Shown: positions 24,185-32,730 of the stretch, piece by piece
Position numbering within the stretch: the first letter of the stretch is position 1
Layout: each line of letters starts with the position of its first letter
Assembly: GCF_042237075.1 (NCBI RefSeq)
Contig: NZ_JBCGDC010000019.1
Coordinates: 18,177-82,176 of the forward strand
Origin: Polymorphospora lycopeni
GTDB taxonomy: Bacteria > Actinomycetota > Actinomycetes > Mycobacteriales > Micromonosporaceae
Reading direction: 5' to 3'
DNA: 64,000 nt
Made by a program: the position numbers and the translations under genes
Notes under the pieces: model-generated
The model's database searches: none
The model's input: only the letters and a program-made list of their open reading frames with translations
Told to the model about the DNA's origin: nothing

Positions 24185-25738
24185 TCAGCTGGTGATGCCG
24201 AGCCGGGTCGGGTCGAAGATGTACGAGTAGGAGTAGAAGGCGCCCGGCTCGACCTGCACGTTCGTGCCGGTCAGCCAGCCGAACTGCGGCGCGCACACCA
24301 TGATGTGGGTGGGCGAGCCGGTCAGGTGGCCGCTGATCTTCTGCATCGCCGACGCGCGTTCCGGGCTGCCGATGGCGAACTGTGCCGACTCGTCGACCAG
24401 GGCGGTCAGTTCCGGCGACGCCGGCCCACCGACCGCGTCGGTGGCGAGGTAGGAGGTCGAGAGCGTCAGCGCCGGATCGACACCCGCGGTGATCAGTGCC
24501 GAGAACGCGTCCCAGCCGCCCTTACGCCACTCCGCGCGGGCCTCGCCGCCGGGGACGTTGGTCAGCTCCAGGGTGATGCCCACCTCGGCGAGCTGGGCCT
24601 GCACGGCCTGGGCGATCTCGGTGTAGGGGCTGACCCCGACCACGTTGGTGCGCAGCACCAGGTTCGTCACGCCCGCCTCGGCCAGCAGTCGCCGGGCTTC
24701 GGCCTGGTCGTACCTGATCTGGCTGTCGAGTGCGGGGTCGTTGCCGACGCTGGCCGCGGTGAACGGCTGCAGCGCGGGTACGCACTCGCCCTCCATCAGG
24801 CCGTCGTTGATCGCTTCGCGGTTGACCGCGAGGTTCAGCGCGCGCCGGACCCGCTCGTCGGACAGCTGGGGGTGCTTGGTGTTGAGCAGAATGCCGATGA
24901 CCGCCGAGCCCAGCGCCCGTTCGATCTTCGCCTGCCCCCGCGTCTCCAGCTCCTGCGCCTGCTGGAAGATCGTCGCGGGCAGTTGCATGACGTCCAGCTG
25001 CCCGGTACGCAGCGCGTTGAAGCGGGCGTTGTCGTCGGGGATGGACCGGTAGGTGATTTTCGCGACCTTGGCCCGGTCTGGTGCCCAGTAGCCGTCGAAC
25101 CGCTCGTAGGTGGCGCTGTCGCTGGTGGAACTCACCAGCTTGTACGGTCCCGCGCCGACCGGTTGCTGCGCGACGTTGCCGTCGAACGCCGCCGGGCTGA
25201 TCATCGCTCCGGGGATGTCGGCGAGGCTGTACGGCAGGAGGCTGCCGTCGCCGTTGAGGTTGAAGACCACGGTGCCGGCGTCGGGCGTCTGCACCGAGTC
25301 GATGAGGGCGAAGACCCGCGCGACGGTGGAGCCGTCGAGTTCCTTGCCCCGCGTGATGTTGGCGGCGACCGCCTCGGCGTCGAACGGGGTGCCGTCGTGG
25401 AACGTCACGCCGGAGCGCAGCTTCATCGTCAGGGTGCGGCGGTCGTCCGCCAGCTCCCACGACTCGGCGAGCATCGGTTCCAGTTTGTTGTCGGCGAACG
25501 ACAGCAGGCGGTCGTAGATCGGGAAGTCCCACGGCACGTCGGTCGCGAAGTTGCGCGACAGGTGCGGGTCGAAGCTCGTCCCGAAGGCGTTGGTGGCCAG
25601 CCGCAGCTCGGCCGACCGGTCCAGGGCACCGCCGGACGTGTTGCCCGACGGTGAGCGCTGCCCGCCCCCGCCGCCGCAGCCGGCCAGGGCCAGGCTCACG
25701 GCGATCAGGGACACAAGCAACCGCGACTTGTATCTCAT
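24185..25738 (-). CDS. solute-binding lipoprotein of a Dpp/Opp-type ABC importer (SBP family 5)
   Basis: The 517-aa product starts at ATG 25738 (GAGGGAGA upstream) with a lipoprotein signal: basic N-terminus, hydrophobic core and lipobox LALAGC, then a Gly-rich tether. SBP_bac_5 landmarks follow: ELRLATNAFGTSFDPHLSRN, the YDRLLSF region, AESWELADDRRTLTMKLRSGVTFHDGTPFDAEAV, GAGPYKLV and LNLAVNREAINDGLMEG. It captures the substrate outside the cell for the permeases 20032-21881. It is first in its unit; box D lies 235 bp upstream, leaving an unusually long leader. Confidence 0.93.
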   Translation of the reverse strand: MRYKSRLLVSLIAVSLALAGCGGGGGQRSPSGNTSGGALDRSAELRLATNAFGTSFDPHLSRNFATDVPWDFPIYDRLLSFADNKLEPMLAESWELADDRRTLTMKLRSGVTFHDGTPFDAEAVAANITRGKELDGSTVARVFALIDSVQTPDAGTVVFNLNGDGSLLPYSLADIPGAMISPAAFDGNVAQQPVGAGPYKLVSSTSDSATYERFDGYWAPDRAKVAKITYRSIPDDNARFNALRTGQLDVMQLPATIFQQAQELETRGQAKIERALGSAVIGILLNTKHPQLSDERVRRALNLAVNREAINDGLMEGECVPALQPFTAASVGNDPALDSQIRYDQAEARRLLAEAGVTNLVLRTNVVGVSPYTEIAQAVQAQLAEVGITLELTNVPGGEARAEWRKGGWDAFSALITAGVDPALTLSTSYLATDAVGGPASPELTALVDESAQFAIGSPERASAMQKISGHLTGSPTHIMVCAPQFGWLTGTNVQVEPGAFYSYSYIFDPTRLGITS

Positions 25739-25789
25739 GGGTTGTCTCCCTCGTGCGCCGACCGCGTCGCGCGGTCCTCGACAGCACCA

Positions 25790-25857
25790 CTTCCGGCGGA
25801 TCGATCGGTCGAACGACGAGCGGTGCACCGCACCGGAGCGTCACCGTCCGCCGGAAG
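25790..25857 (-). other. long-armed inverted repeat in the leader of the importer operon
   Basis: CTTCCGGCGGA (25790-25800) is mirrored exactly by 25847-25857, enclosing 46 nt that include the 10-bp palindrome CGGTGCACCG (25821-25830). It lies in the 5' leader between box D and the binding-protein gene. It could fold into a branched RNA structure, but I recognise no riboswitch class. Confidence 0.45.
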
Positions 25858-25972
25858 TTCTGAACCTTTGTCGGCTCGTTACGTTGAGCCGGCCGAATCT
25901 CTCGTACGGTGTCCTGACCAGCACAGATGCCCATGCCGGACGTCGCCGAGCCTTTCGTGATCTCGGCCACTA

Positions 25973-25991
25973 TGAGAATAGTATGCATAGA
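25973..25991 (-). promoter_or_regulatory. 19-bp regulon box D (promoter of the importer unit)
   Basis: Coding-strand sequence TCTATGCATACTATTCTCA with a TACTAT hexamer. It shares TCTATGC and the flanking spacing with boxes A and E. It lies in the 325-bp gap between the CoA-transferase beta-subunit stop and the binding-protein start; an ACTAT-N4-ATAGT inverted repeat overlaps it on the left. Confidence 0.6.
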
Positions 25992-26063
25992 TTTTGCAAG
26001 TCAACGACATGCCGCTGTAACATCCCGTAACTTTCAGTGAGCCATCGGCCGCCGCCCGCCGCG

Positions 26064-26858
26064 TCAGGCGGGCAGGTCTGCCGGCAGCCGGTAGCGCATC
26101 TCCCGCGCCTCGCGCAGCACGTGCCGGGTGGCGGCCACCTCCTCGGCGGTCGGCTCCGGCAGCTCCGACAGCTCGCCCGGCTCCTCCCGCAGCCACCGGA
26201 AGCAGGCGCGGGCCTCCTGCCAGGACACCCCGGGGCGCAGCGCCGCCGGGACGAAGCCCTCCCGGCTGTCGAACGTGAGCCGTCCGAGCGGTGTCAACAA
26301 CACCTCCGGGCCGCGACCGGCCGGATAGCCCAGCCGTTCCCGCTCCCCCGGCCCGGACAGGTGTCCGGGGCTGGTGACGTAGTCGACCCGTTCCGGATAC
26401 GCCCGGGCCCGGTCACCGGTACTTAACAGCACCAGGCCACGCCCCAGGCTGCCCAGTTCGGTCCCGCCGCCGGAGCCGGGCAGCCGTACGGTCGGCCGGT
26501 CGTAGTCGCCCACCACGGTCGTGTTGACGTTGCCCCTCCGGTCGACGATCGGCGCCTCGAGGAACGTACGGGTCACCCGGCCACGCCCCAGCCACGAATA
26601 GAGGGCGTCCATGCTGCCGGCGCACATCGGCGCGCCCACCGCGGCCCGCAGGTCCGACGGCGAGGTGGACAGCTGCGGGGTGAGGCGGTCCTCGACGATG
26701 CCGCACTCGTAGACCACGACCAGGTCCGGTGCGTGCAGGTGACGCGCGATGCGCGCCGCGACCATCGGCCAGTGGAAGCCGACGAAGGTCACCTCGCCGT
26801 CCCGGAACTCCCGGGCCGCGTTGATCAGGAACCATTCGAACGGGTGGACGGTCGACAT
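26064..26858 (-). CDS. CoA-transferase, beta subunit (glutaconate CoA-transferase/IpdB type)
   Basis: The 264-aa product aligns in pattern with GctB: Glu51 in VVYECGIVED sits where the catalytic Glu of GctB lies (IVESGLMD), followed by NVNTTVVGDYDRP, the GSGGGTELGS loop, VDYVTSPGHLSGPGERERLG and a C-terminal EVLLTPLGRLTFDS. Family members move CoA between acids; the IpdAB branch instead opens a ring in steroid catabolism. It starts one base after the alpha-subunit stop and ends the unit headed by the acyl-CoA dehydrogenase. Confidence 0.87.
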   Translation of the reverse strand: MSTVHPFEWFLINAAREFRDGEVTFVGFHWPMVAARIARHLHAPDLVVVYECGIVEDRLTPQLSTSPSDLRAAVGAPMCAGSMDALYSWLGRGRVTRTFLEAPIVDRRGNVNTTVVGDYDRPTVRLPGSGGGTELGSLGRGLVLLSTGDRARAYPERVDYVTSPGHLSGPGERERLGYPAGRGPEVLLTPLGRLTFDSREGFVPAALRPGVSWQEARACFRWLREEPGELSELPEPTAEEVAATRHVLREAREMRYRLPADLPA

Positions 26859-26859
26859 G

Positions 26860-27774
26860 TCACCACCACCGGTCCCGCAACGCCAGCGCCGCCAGGCGGT
26901 CGCCGCCGAGCCGGGCCAGGAAACCCGGATGGTCGTCGGTGCCGTCGATCCAGTCCCGCACGTAGTCCTCGAATCCCTCGACGGTGGCGGTCGCCGCCCC
27001 GTAGTCGATGTGGTGGTCCAGGTCGCGGCGGTAGTAGCCGGAGCTGTCAGTCGGATGGGCCGCCCACGGCTCCACCACCACCGCCTCCACCGCGAAGCCG
27101 GGCACGACGGTGAGTTCGGGCCGCTCCCGAACCACCTCGGTGGCCACCACCTCCTCGGCTACCAGGACGATCCGCTCGCACGCCCCGATCGCATACCGCA
27201 GCTCGGCGGTCGGACCGAAGACCTGACCGTTGCCGAACTCGTCGACCCGCTGCACGTGGAAGATCCCGATCCGGGGCGTGATCGCCCGCGCGACGCTGAC
27301 CAGCTCATGGTCGCCGAACGGCGAGGTGACCGTGCCGAGCTTGTCCGGCCAGCGCCGGCGTACCAGGTCGTGGCCGCTGAGCGTGACCGGGGTGGTCGGC
27401 ATGAACGGCAGGCCCAGGGCACCGGCCGCCAGTCCCATCGTCATCGCGCCGAAGCTGAGTTCCTCGATCGCCGGCCGGTTCGGGTGGCCGCCCTCGACCG
27501 CCCGCCGAAATGCGTGCGCCGGCTCGGGGCCGACCGAGTTCCACACGTGGCAGAACGCCAGCTCGGCGACGCAGCCGGCGCCGACCAGCAGGTCGACCAG
27601 CACTCCCCCGCTGGTCTTGAGTACGTCCAACCCGGTCCGGCGCTGGCGGACGATCTCGTGCGCCAGCGCCATCGGGTCGCCGAAGGCGAACCCGCCGATC
27701 AACAACTGCTGCCCGTCCGGCACAAGGTCCGCGACCAGTTCGCGCATGGACATCCGGGGCACCCGTCTGGGCAT
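26860..27774 (-). CDS. CoA-transferase, alpha subunit (glutaconate CoA-transferase/IpdA type)
   Basis: The 304-aa product starts at ATG 27774 behind GGGAGG. The type I CoA-transferase alpha pattern is visible: LLIGGFAFGDPMALAHEIVRQ with the early Gly-rich CoA loop, LSFGAMTMGLAAGALGLPFMP, VQRVDEFGNGQV and a late IVLVAEEVV. With the beta subunit it makes a heteromeric enzyme acting on a CoA thioester. A 97-bp gap without a regulatory box separates it from the thiolase gene upstream, so co-transcription is likely. Confidence 0.87.
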   Translation of the reverse strand: MPRRVPRMSMRELVADLVPDGQQLLIGGFAFGDPMALAHEIVRQRRTGLDVLKTSGGVLVDLLVGAGCVAELAFCHVWNSVGPEPAHAFRRAVEGGHPNRPAIEELSFGAMTMGLAAGALGLPFMPTTPVTLSGHDLVRRRWPDKLGTVTSPFGDHELVSVARAITPRIGIFHVQRVDEFGNGQVFGPTAELRYAIGACERIVLVAEEVVATEVVRERPELTVVPGFAVEAVVVEPWAAHPTDSSGYYRRDLDHHIDYGAATATVEGFEDYVRDWIDGTDDHPGFLARLGGDRLAALALRDRWW

Positions 27775-27871
27775 GACACCACCTCCCACCGGCACGGAAC
27801 CGCCGGTTGTTCGATTCGGACGATCTGTCGGGCCGGCACCGTCGGCTCGGCACCGGCGACGCGGGCGGGCG

Positions 27872-29071
27872 TCAGGCCCGCTCGAACGCGGCGGCCATGC
27901 CCTGCCCGCCACCGACGCACATCGTCTCCAGGGCGTACCGGCCACGACGCCGGCGCAGCTCGTGCAGGAGCGAGGTCATGATCCGTACGCCGGTGGCGGC
28001 GATCGGATGACCGAGCGAGATCCCGCCCCCGTTGACATTGACCCGCTCGTCGTCTCGCAGGCCCCACTCGGTCAGCACGCTGAGCACCTGGCAGGCGAAC
28101 GCCTCGTTGACCTCGATCAGGTCGAAGTCGTCGAGCCGCAGGCCGGTCGCCGCGAGCAGGCGGGCGGTCGCCGGCACCGGCCCGATTCCCATCAGCGCCG
28201 GATCGCAGCCCGCCGCCGCCCATCCGACCAGGAACCCCACCGGCTCCAGGTTGAGCCGGTCGAGGGCGTCCTCGGCCACCACCAGGCAGGCGGCCGCCGC
28301 GTCGTTCTGCTGCGCGGCGTTGCCGGCGGTCACCGTGCCACCGGCCCGGATCGCCCGGAGTCCGGCGAGCGCCGTCGCGTCGGTGTCCGGACGGATGCCC
28401 TCGTCGGTCGTGAACGGCACCGGATCACCCCGGCGGCGAGGAACCTCGACCGGCACCACCTCGGCGTCGAACCGGCCGGCCGCCCAGGCCGCCGCGGCGC
28501 GCCGGTGGCTGACCACCGCGAACGCGTCGGACTCGGCGCGGGAGATGTCATAGCGGGCGGCCAGGTTCTCCGCCGTCTCGATCATTCCCGAGATGGGTCC
28601 GTGCCGCCATTCCGGTTGCGACCGCTGCCGGCCGCGGTCGAGCCGGTCGTGCAGGACCGAGCCGCCGGACCGCCGACCCCAGCGCACGTCGGTCGTGTAG
28701 TGCTCGATGTTGCTCATCGACTCGACGCCGCCGGCCACCACACAGTCCGCGGCACCGGTCTGCACCATCATCGCCGCCGTCACCACCGCCTGCAGGCCGC
28801 CGCCGCAACGCCGGTCGATCTGCAGGCCCGGAACGTGTTCGGGCAGGCCGGCGTGCAGTGCCACCCAGCGACCCACGCACGGTGTCTCCGAGTTCGCGTA
28901 GGACTGCGCCAACACCACGTCGCCGATCGATCCGGGATCGACGCCGGACCGTTCGACGACCGCGCGGACCACCGTCGCGGCGAGGTCCTCCACCGGTACG
29001 GGACGCAGCGCCCCGCCGAACGCACCGACCGGGGTACGCAGCGGGCTGACGATCGCGGCTCGCCTCATCAT
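27872..29071 (-). CDS. thiolase (acetyl-CoA acetyltransferase family), second copy
   Basis: The 399-aa product has active-site Cys89 (QIDRRCGGGLQA), NEAFAC, His355 (GHPIAATG) and Cys385 (TMCVGGGQGMA). The start ATG overlaps the stop of the CoA-transferase gene (ATGA) and has GGAGG upstream; the adjacent second ATG is equally possible. Sequence differs clearly from the other thiolase (16106-17302), so the two are not recent duplicates and likely act on different ketoacyl-CoAs. Confidence 0.93.
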   Translation of the reverse strand: MMRRAAIVSPLRTPVGAFGGALRPVPVEDLAATVVRAVVERSGVDPGSIGDVVLAQSYANSETPCVGRWVALHAGLPEHVPGLQIDRRCGGGLQAVVTAAMMVQTGAADCVVAGGVESMSNIEHYTTDVRWGRRSGGSVLHDRLDRGRQRSQPEWRHGPISGMIETAENLAARYDISRAESDAFAVVSHRRAAAAWAAGRFDAEVVPVEVPRRRGDPVPFTTDEGIRPDTDATALAGLRAIRAGGTVTAGNAAQQNDAAAACLVVAEDALDRLNLEPVGFLVGWAAAGCDPALMGIGPVPATARLLAATGLRLDDFDLIEVNEAFACQVLSVLTEWGLRDDERVNVNGGGISLGHPIAATGVRIMTSLLHELRRRRGRYALETMCVGGGQGMAAAFERA

Positions 29072-30363
29072 CGACCTCCTGCTCTCGTGGTTCCCGACCG
29101 TGCGGGCGACGCCGACGCCCGAAGCGACTCCGCAAGGGCGGGCCGGTGTTCCGGCGCGGCGATCGCCAGCATCCGTTCGCGGCGCTGGGCGAGGGTGAGC
29201 CGGCGCAGGTCGGCGACTCCGTGCTCGGTAACCACCACGCAGGCGTCGCTGCGGGCGGTGCTGACCGGCCCGCTCAACTGGACGACGATCCGCGAGGTTC
29301 CCCGCGACGTGGCCGGGAGCGCGACGACGGGTACGCCGCCGGGCGACCGCCGCGCCCCGCGCAGGAAGTCCACCGCGCCGCCGACCGCGCCGACGTACTC
29401 CCCACCCACCTCCTCGGCGTTGATCTGCCCGGTCAGGTCGACCTGTAGCGCGGAGTTGACCGCGACGAACCGGTGCTGGGCCGCCAGCACTTCCGGATCA
29501 TGGGTGTAGGTCGTCTCCCGCAACTGGAAGGCGGGATCGTGTCCGGCGGCCCGGAAGAGCCGCTCGGTCCCCATCAGCAGGCCGGTCACCACCTTGCCGC
29601 GATCGACGGTCTTGCGTCGGCCGGTCACCACGCCTGCCGACATCAGGTCCACGACCGCGTCGGTCACCAGACCGGAGTGGACACCCAGGTCGCGATGATT
29701 GGCCAGTTGCGCCAGAATCGCCGACGGAAGCGAGCCGAGACCGACCTGCAGCGTCGCCCCGTCGGGCACGAGTTCCGCCACCCGGCGTGCGATCGCGAGG
29801 TCGATCTGCGCCGGCGGCCTGGACGGCATCTCGACCGGTGGTCGCCGCGTCGGCACGACGACGTCGATCCGGTCCGGGTCCAGCCGGCCGCCGCACTCCA
29901 CCCGGGGCACCAGTTCGTTGACCTCGGCAATCACCACGCGGGCGCGCGCGAGGGCGGCGGTCAGGTACTCCTGCGCGAGGCCGTACCGGAAGGTCCCGTC
30001 CGGGTCGGGCGGCGGCACCAGAAGCAGTAGCACGTCGATGCGGAACTCATCCGAGGCAAACAGTTGCGGCAGCGTGGAGTAGTGGCCGGGCAGGATGTCG
30101 AGCCGGCCGGCCCGGATCAGCTCGCGGTTGGCCCCGGTACCGCAGTAGGACACGAACGAGACCACGTCGGTGTGCTCGGGGCGTACGGTGTCGGCGGCGG
30201 GGATGCCGAGAAAGCACCGGAACGGGCCGATGTCCGCCCGGTCGGCCAGCAGCCGCTCGACCAGTGGCCGCGGTTCGGCGCAGCCCTGCCCCCACAGCAC
30301 CGTGTCACCGGCCCGGACATGGCGCCGTAGGTCCAGATCGGCGAGCGGGATCTCGGTCGGCAC
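29068..30363 (-). CDS. acetyl-CoA hydrolase/4-hydroxybutyrate CoA-transferase family protein
   Basis: The 431-aa product starts at GTG 30363, two bases after the MaoC-gene stop. Family features: LQVGLGSLPSAILAQLANHRDLGVHSGLVTD, KVVTGLLMGTERLF, FVAVNSALQVDLTGQINAEEVG (the active-site Glu region), GAVGGAVDFLRGARRSPGG and VVVTEHGVADLR. Homologues swap CoA between acetyl-CoA and another acid. It is unrelated in type to the GctAB-like pair downstream, so this unit carries two different CoA-transfer systems. Confidence 0.88.
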   Translation of the reverse strand: MPTEIPLADLDLRRHVRAGDTVLWGQGCAEPRPLVERLLADRADIGPFRCFLGIPAADTVRPEHTDVVSFVSYCGTGANRELIRAGRLDILPGHYSTLPQLFASDEFRIDVLLLLVPPPDPDGTFRYGLAQEYLTAALARARVVIAEVNELVPRVECGGRLDPDRIDVVVPTRRPPVEMPSRPPAQIDLAIARRVAELVPDGATLQVGLGSLPSAILAQLANHRDLGVHSGLVTDAVVDLMSAGVVTGRRKTVDRGKVVTGLLMGTERLFRAAGHDPAFQLRETTYTHDPEVLAAQHRFVAVNSALQVDLTGQINAEEVGGEYVGAVGGAVDFLRGARRSPGGVPVVALPATSRGTSRIVVQLSGPVSTARSDACVVVTEHGVADLRRLTLAQRRERMLAIAAPEHRPALAESLRASASPARSGTTRAGGR

Positions 30364-30365
30364 GG

Positions 30366-31262
30366 CTAACCGCCGGCCAGTGTGGCTTGCCCGGATACCC
30401 GGTCCCCGCCTCCGCCGGCGGAGGCCGACAGCCGTGCCGAGTCGCCGGACCGGTCGCCGCGACACTCGATCGTCTCGTGGTCGAAGACCGGTCGCCGCAC
30501 CCGCCAGTCGAACGACGTGACCGGTACCTCGTGCCGGCGCGGCAGCTCGAGCAGGAGCAACGCCAGCAGCGGCCCGTGCACGAGCAGCCCCGGTTGTCCC
30601 TCGACGTCTGTGGCGTAGGAGCGGTCATAGTGGATCCGGTGGGTGTTGTGGGTCAGCGCGCTGAACCGGAAGAGCAGCACCGGATCGGGCGGTATCGACA
30701 GCCGCCAGGTCGGCTCCGGCTCGGCCGGCACCACTTGCCCGGGGACCGGCCGGTTCGGATCCGACCCTTCGGGGCGGGCGCCTCGGGGGTCGGCCAGGTA
30801 GACGACCTCGCGTTCCTCAGCCAGTCGCAGTTCGCCGGCCACCGACAGCTCCGACCGCAAGGTGACGATGAGCATCTCGCCGCTGCGCCCGGTCCGGGTC
30901 CGCGCCGCTGCCACCGACGTACGGCGCTGAACCTCGTCGCCGCAGCGCAGCCCGCCGTACGTCCACATTCGGCCACCGCCGAACAGCCGGCGGCCGTAGT
31001 CGACCGGTGGCATGAAGCCGGTGTCCCGGGGATGGCCGTCCGGGCCCAGTGCCGCCTGCGGATGGTGGACCGGGAAGTAGAACCAGTGCCAGAGCGGGGG
31101 CAACAGGTCGCCGTCGGCGCGTACCGGCGACGGCTGGTCGAGCAGGGCGGCGAAGCCGGCGGCCGGACCGGCCGTGATGGTGTCGTGCTCGTGCATGTCT
31201 GGCGGCCGCCACGCCTCGATCCCGGCCGCGAAGCCCGGCGCGGCGGGGTCCGGGCCGGTCAC
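30366..31262 (-). CDS. MaoC-like/FAS1-type acyl-CoA hydratase (mesaconyl-C4-CoA hydratase-like)
   Basis: The 298-aa product is a double hot-dog hydratase: an N-terminal half with LLPPLWHWFYFPVHHPQAALGPDGHP and MPPVDYGRRLFGGGRMWTYG, and a C-terminal MaoC motif HNTHRIHYDRSYA (205-217) with the catalytic His and Asp, then GLLVHGPL. This layout matches the HTD2/mesaconyl-C4-CoA hydratase group. It should hydrate an enoyl-CoA made by the neighbouring dehydrogenase. GTG start and dehydrogenase stop overlap (GTGA). Confidence 0.88.
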   Translation of the reverse strand: MTGPDPAAPGFAAGIEAWRPPDMHEHDTITAGPAAGFAALLDQPSPVRADGDLLPPLWHWFYFPVHHPQAALGPDGHPRDTGFMPPVDYGRRLFGGGRMWTYGGLRCGDEVQRRTSVAAARTRTGRSGEMLIVTLRSELSVAGELRLAEEREVVYLADPRGARPEGSDPNRPVPGQVVPAEPEPTWRLSIPPDPVLLFRFSALTHNTHRIHYDRSYATDVEGQPGLLVHGPLLALLLLELPRRHEVPVTSFDWRVRRPVFDHETIECRGDRSGDSARLSASAGGGGDRVSGQATLAGG

Positions 31263-32401
31263 CGGTTCGCCCGTTCGATCAACTGTCGGACGATGACGGT
31301 GCGCAGAACCTCGTTGGTGCCCTCGCCGACGATCATCAGTGGGGCGTCCCGGAAGTACCGCTCGACGTCGAACTCGGTCGAGTAGCCGTAGCCGCCGTGG
31401 ACGCGGACCGCGTCGAGGGCGATCTGCATCGCCGTCTCGCTGGCGAACAGCTTCGCCATCCCGGCCTCCAGGTCGGCACGCCCGCCGGAGTCGATCTTCC
31501 GGGCCGCGTCGAGGGTCAGCAGGCGGGCGGCCCGCAGGCTGGTCGCCATGTCGGCCAGATAGTTGCCGATCGACTGGTGCTGCCAGATCGGTCTGCCGAA
31601 GGTCTCGCGTTCCTGTGCGTAGCTGATCGAGTCGTCCAGCGCGGCCTGTCCGACTCCCAGCGCGCGGGCGGCGACCTGGATCCGGCCCACCTCGAGGCCA
31701 CGCATCATCTGTGCGAAGCCGGCGCCCTCTGCGGCGCCGAGGACCGCGTCCCCGGGTACGAACACGTCGTCGAGCACCACCTCGCACGCCTCGACGCCTT
31801 TGTAGCCGAGCTTGGGGATATCCCGTGACACCGTGTAGCCGTGCGCTGGCTCGACGAGTAGCACGCTCACCCCCTTGTGGGCGGGCCGCGCGGCGGGATC
31901 GGTCTTGAGCAGGAGGGCGACGAGCCCGGCCCGCCGCGCGTTGCTGATCCAGGTCTTGGTCCCGTTGACCAGAAAGCCGTCACCGTGCCTGGTCGCGACG
32001 GTGCGCATGGCCTGCAGGTCCGAACCGCCGCCAGGCTCGGTGAGCGCCATCGTCGCCCGGATCTGCCCGGTCGCGAGGCTTGGCAGGTATCTGGACCGCT
32101 GCTCGGCGGTCCCGAACGTGCGCAGGAGGTAGACCACGACGGAATGCCCACCCATGGCGCCGGCCAGGCTCATCCAGCCGCGGGCCAGTTGCTCGGTGAC
32201 CGCGACGAAGCACTCCATCGACGCGTCGATACCGCCGTACTCCTCGGGAACCAGCAGGCCGTAGATCCCGAGGCGTTTCATCTCCTCGATGAACGCCTCC
32301 GGGTAGTCGTTGGCGTGTTCGATGTCCCGGACTGTCGGGCGGACCTCGCGATCGACGAAGCGGGCCACGGTGTCGACGATCTCGCTCTCTTCCTCCGTCA
32401 C
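31259..32401 (-). CDS. acyl-CoA dehydrogenase
   Basis: The 380-aa product has the FAD/substrate signatures ATMALTEPGGGSDLQAMRT and FLVNGTKTWISNA, the FGRPIWQHQSIGNYLADMA helix, and catalytic Glu360 in VGEGTNEVLR. It introduces a 2,3-double bond into an acyl-CoA, the first oxidation of a beta-oxidation-like cycle. It is the first gene of a six-gene unit (32401-26064). The GTG start lies only 16 bp from box E, so the mRNA leader is very short. Confidence 0.93.
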   Translation of the reverse strand: MTEEESEIVDTVARFVDREVRPTVRDIEHANDYPEAFIEEMKRLGIYGLLVPEEYGGIDASMECFVAVTEQLARGWMSLAGAMGGHSVVVYLLRTFGTAEQRSRYLPSLATGQIRATMALTEPGGGSDLQAMRTVATRHGDGFLVNGTKTWISNARRAGLVALLLKTDPAARPAHKGVSVLLVEPAHGYTVSRDIPKLGYKGVEACEVVLDDVFVPGDAVLGAAEGAGFAQMMRGLEVGRIQVAARALGVGQAALDDSISYAQERETFGRPIWQHQSIGNYLADMATSLRAARLLTLDAARKIDSGGRADLEAGMAKLFASETAMQIALDAVRVHGGYGYSTEFDVERYFRDAPLMIVGEGTNEVLRTVIVRQLIERANR

Positions 32402-32417
32402 GTCCGACCCCTATCCA

Positions 32418-32436
32418 TGCGCATCATAGCCATATA
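32418..32436 (-). promoter_or_regulatory. 19-bp regulon box E (promoter of the acyl-CoA dehydrogenase unit)
   Basis: Coding-strand sequence TATATGGCTATGATGCGCA, with a TATGAT -10-like hexamer as in box A. A repressor bound here would cover both promoter and ribosome-binding region. Confidence 0.65.
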
Positions 32437-32730
32437 TTGACTCCACGTTACGTGCACGTCAAGAGGCCATGCCGCGAGAACAAGTGGCTCACCACAGGCG
32501 GACGCCCGCCCCTTGACTTGAGCGCAGCATCGGCTGCGGAGTGCGCGTACGCGTACACGAAGGGTCGGACCATCCGGGGCGACCTCGCCGGTGGCGACCG
32601 GCGGAAACCACCGGAACCCGACCGGCGACGACACGCCCGCCCGCCACGGCGGCGTCCTCGGTCATCACACCGGACCGGATCGCAGTCCAGAACTCTGTTG
32701 TGGACACCGAGCCATCCCGGGTACGACGAA
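32437..32730. other. intergenic region without recognised features
   Basis: Between box E and the terminator at 32731 I see no gene with coding character and no repeat. The region separates the catabolic island from the accessory genes. Confidence 0.5.

Noticed and set aside
23633..25654. 673-codon plus-strand frame opposite the importer genes
   Set aside because: It is antisense to the binding protein and ATPase, which have clear family motifs. The frame has none.
26860..32401. Cholesterol (KstR-type) degradation locus
   Set aside because: The CoA-transferase pair and acyl-CoA dehydrogenase recall steroid catabolism, but no HsaABCD, KshAB, KstD or mce genes are present.
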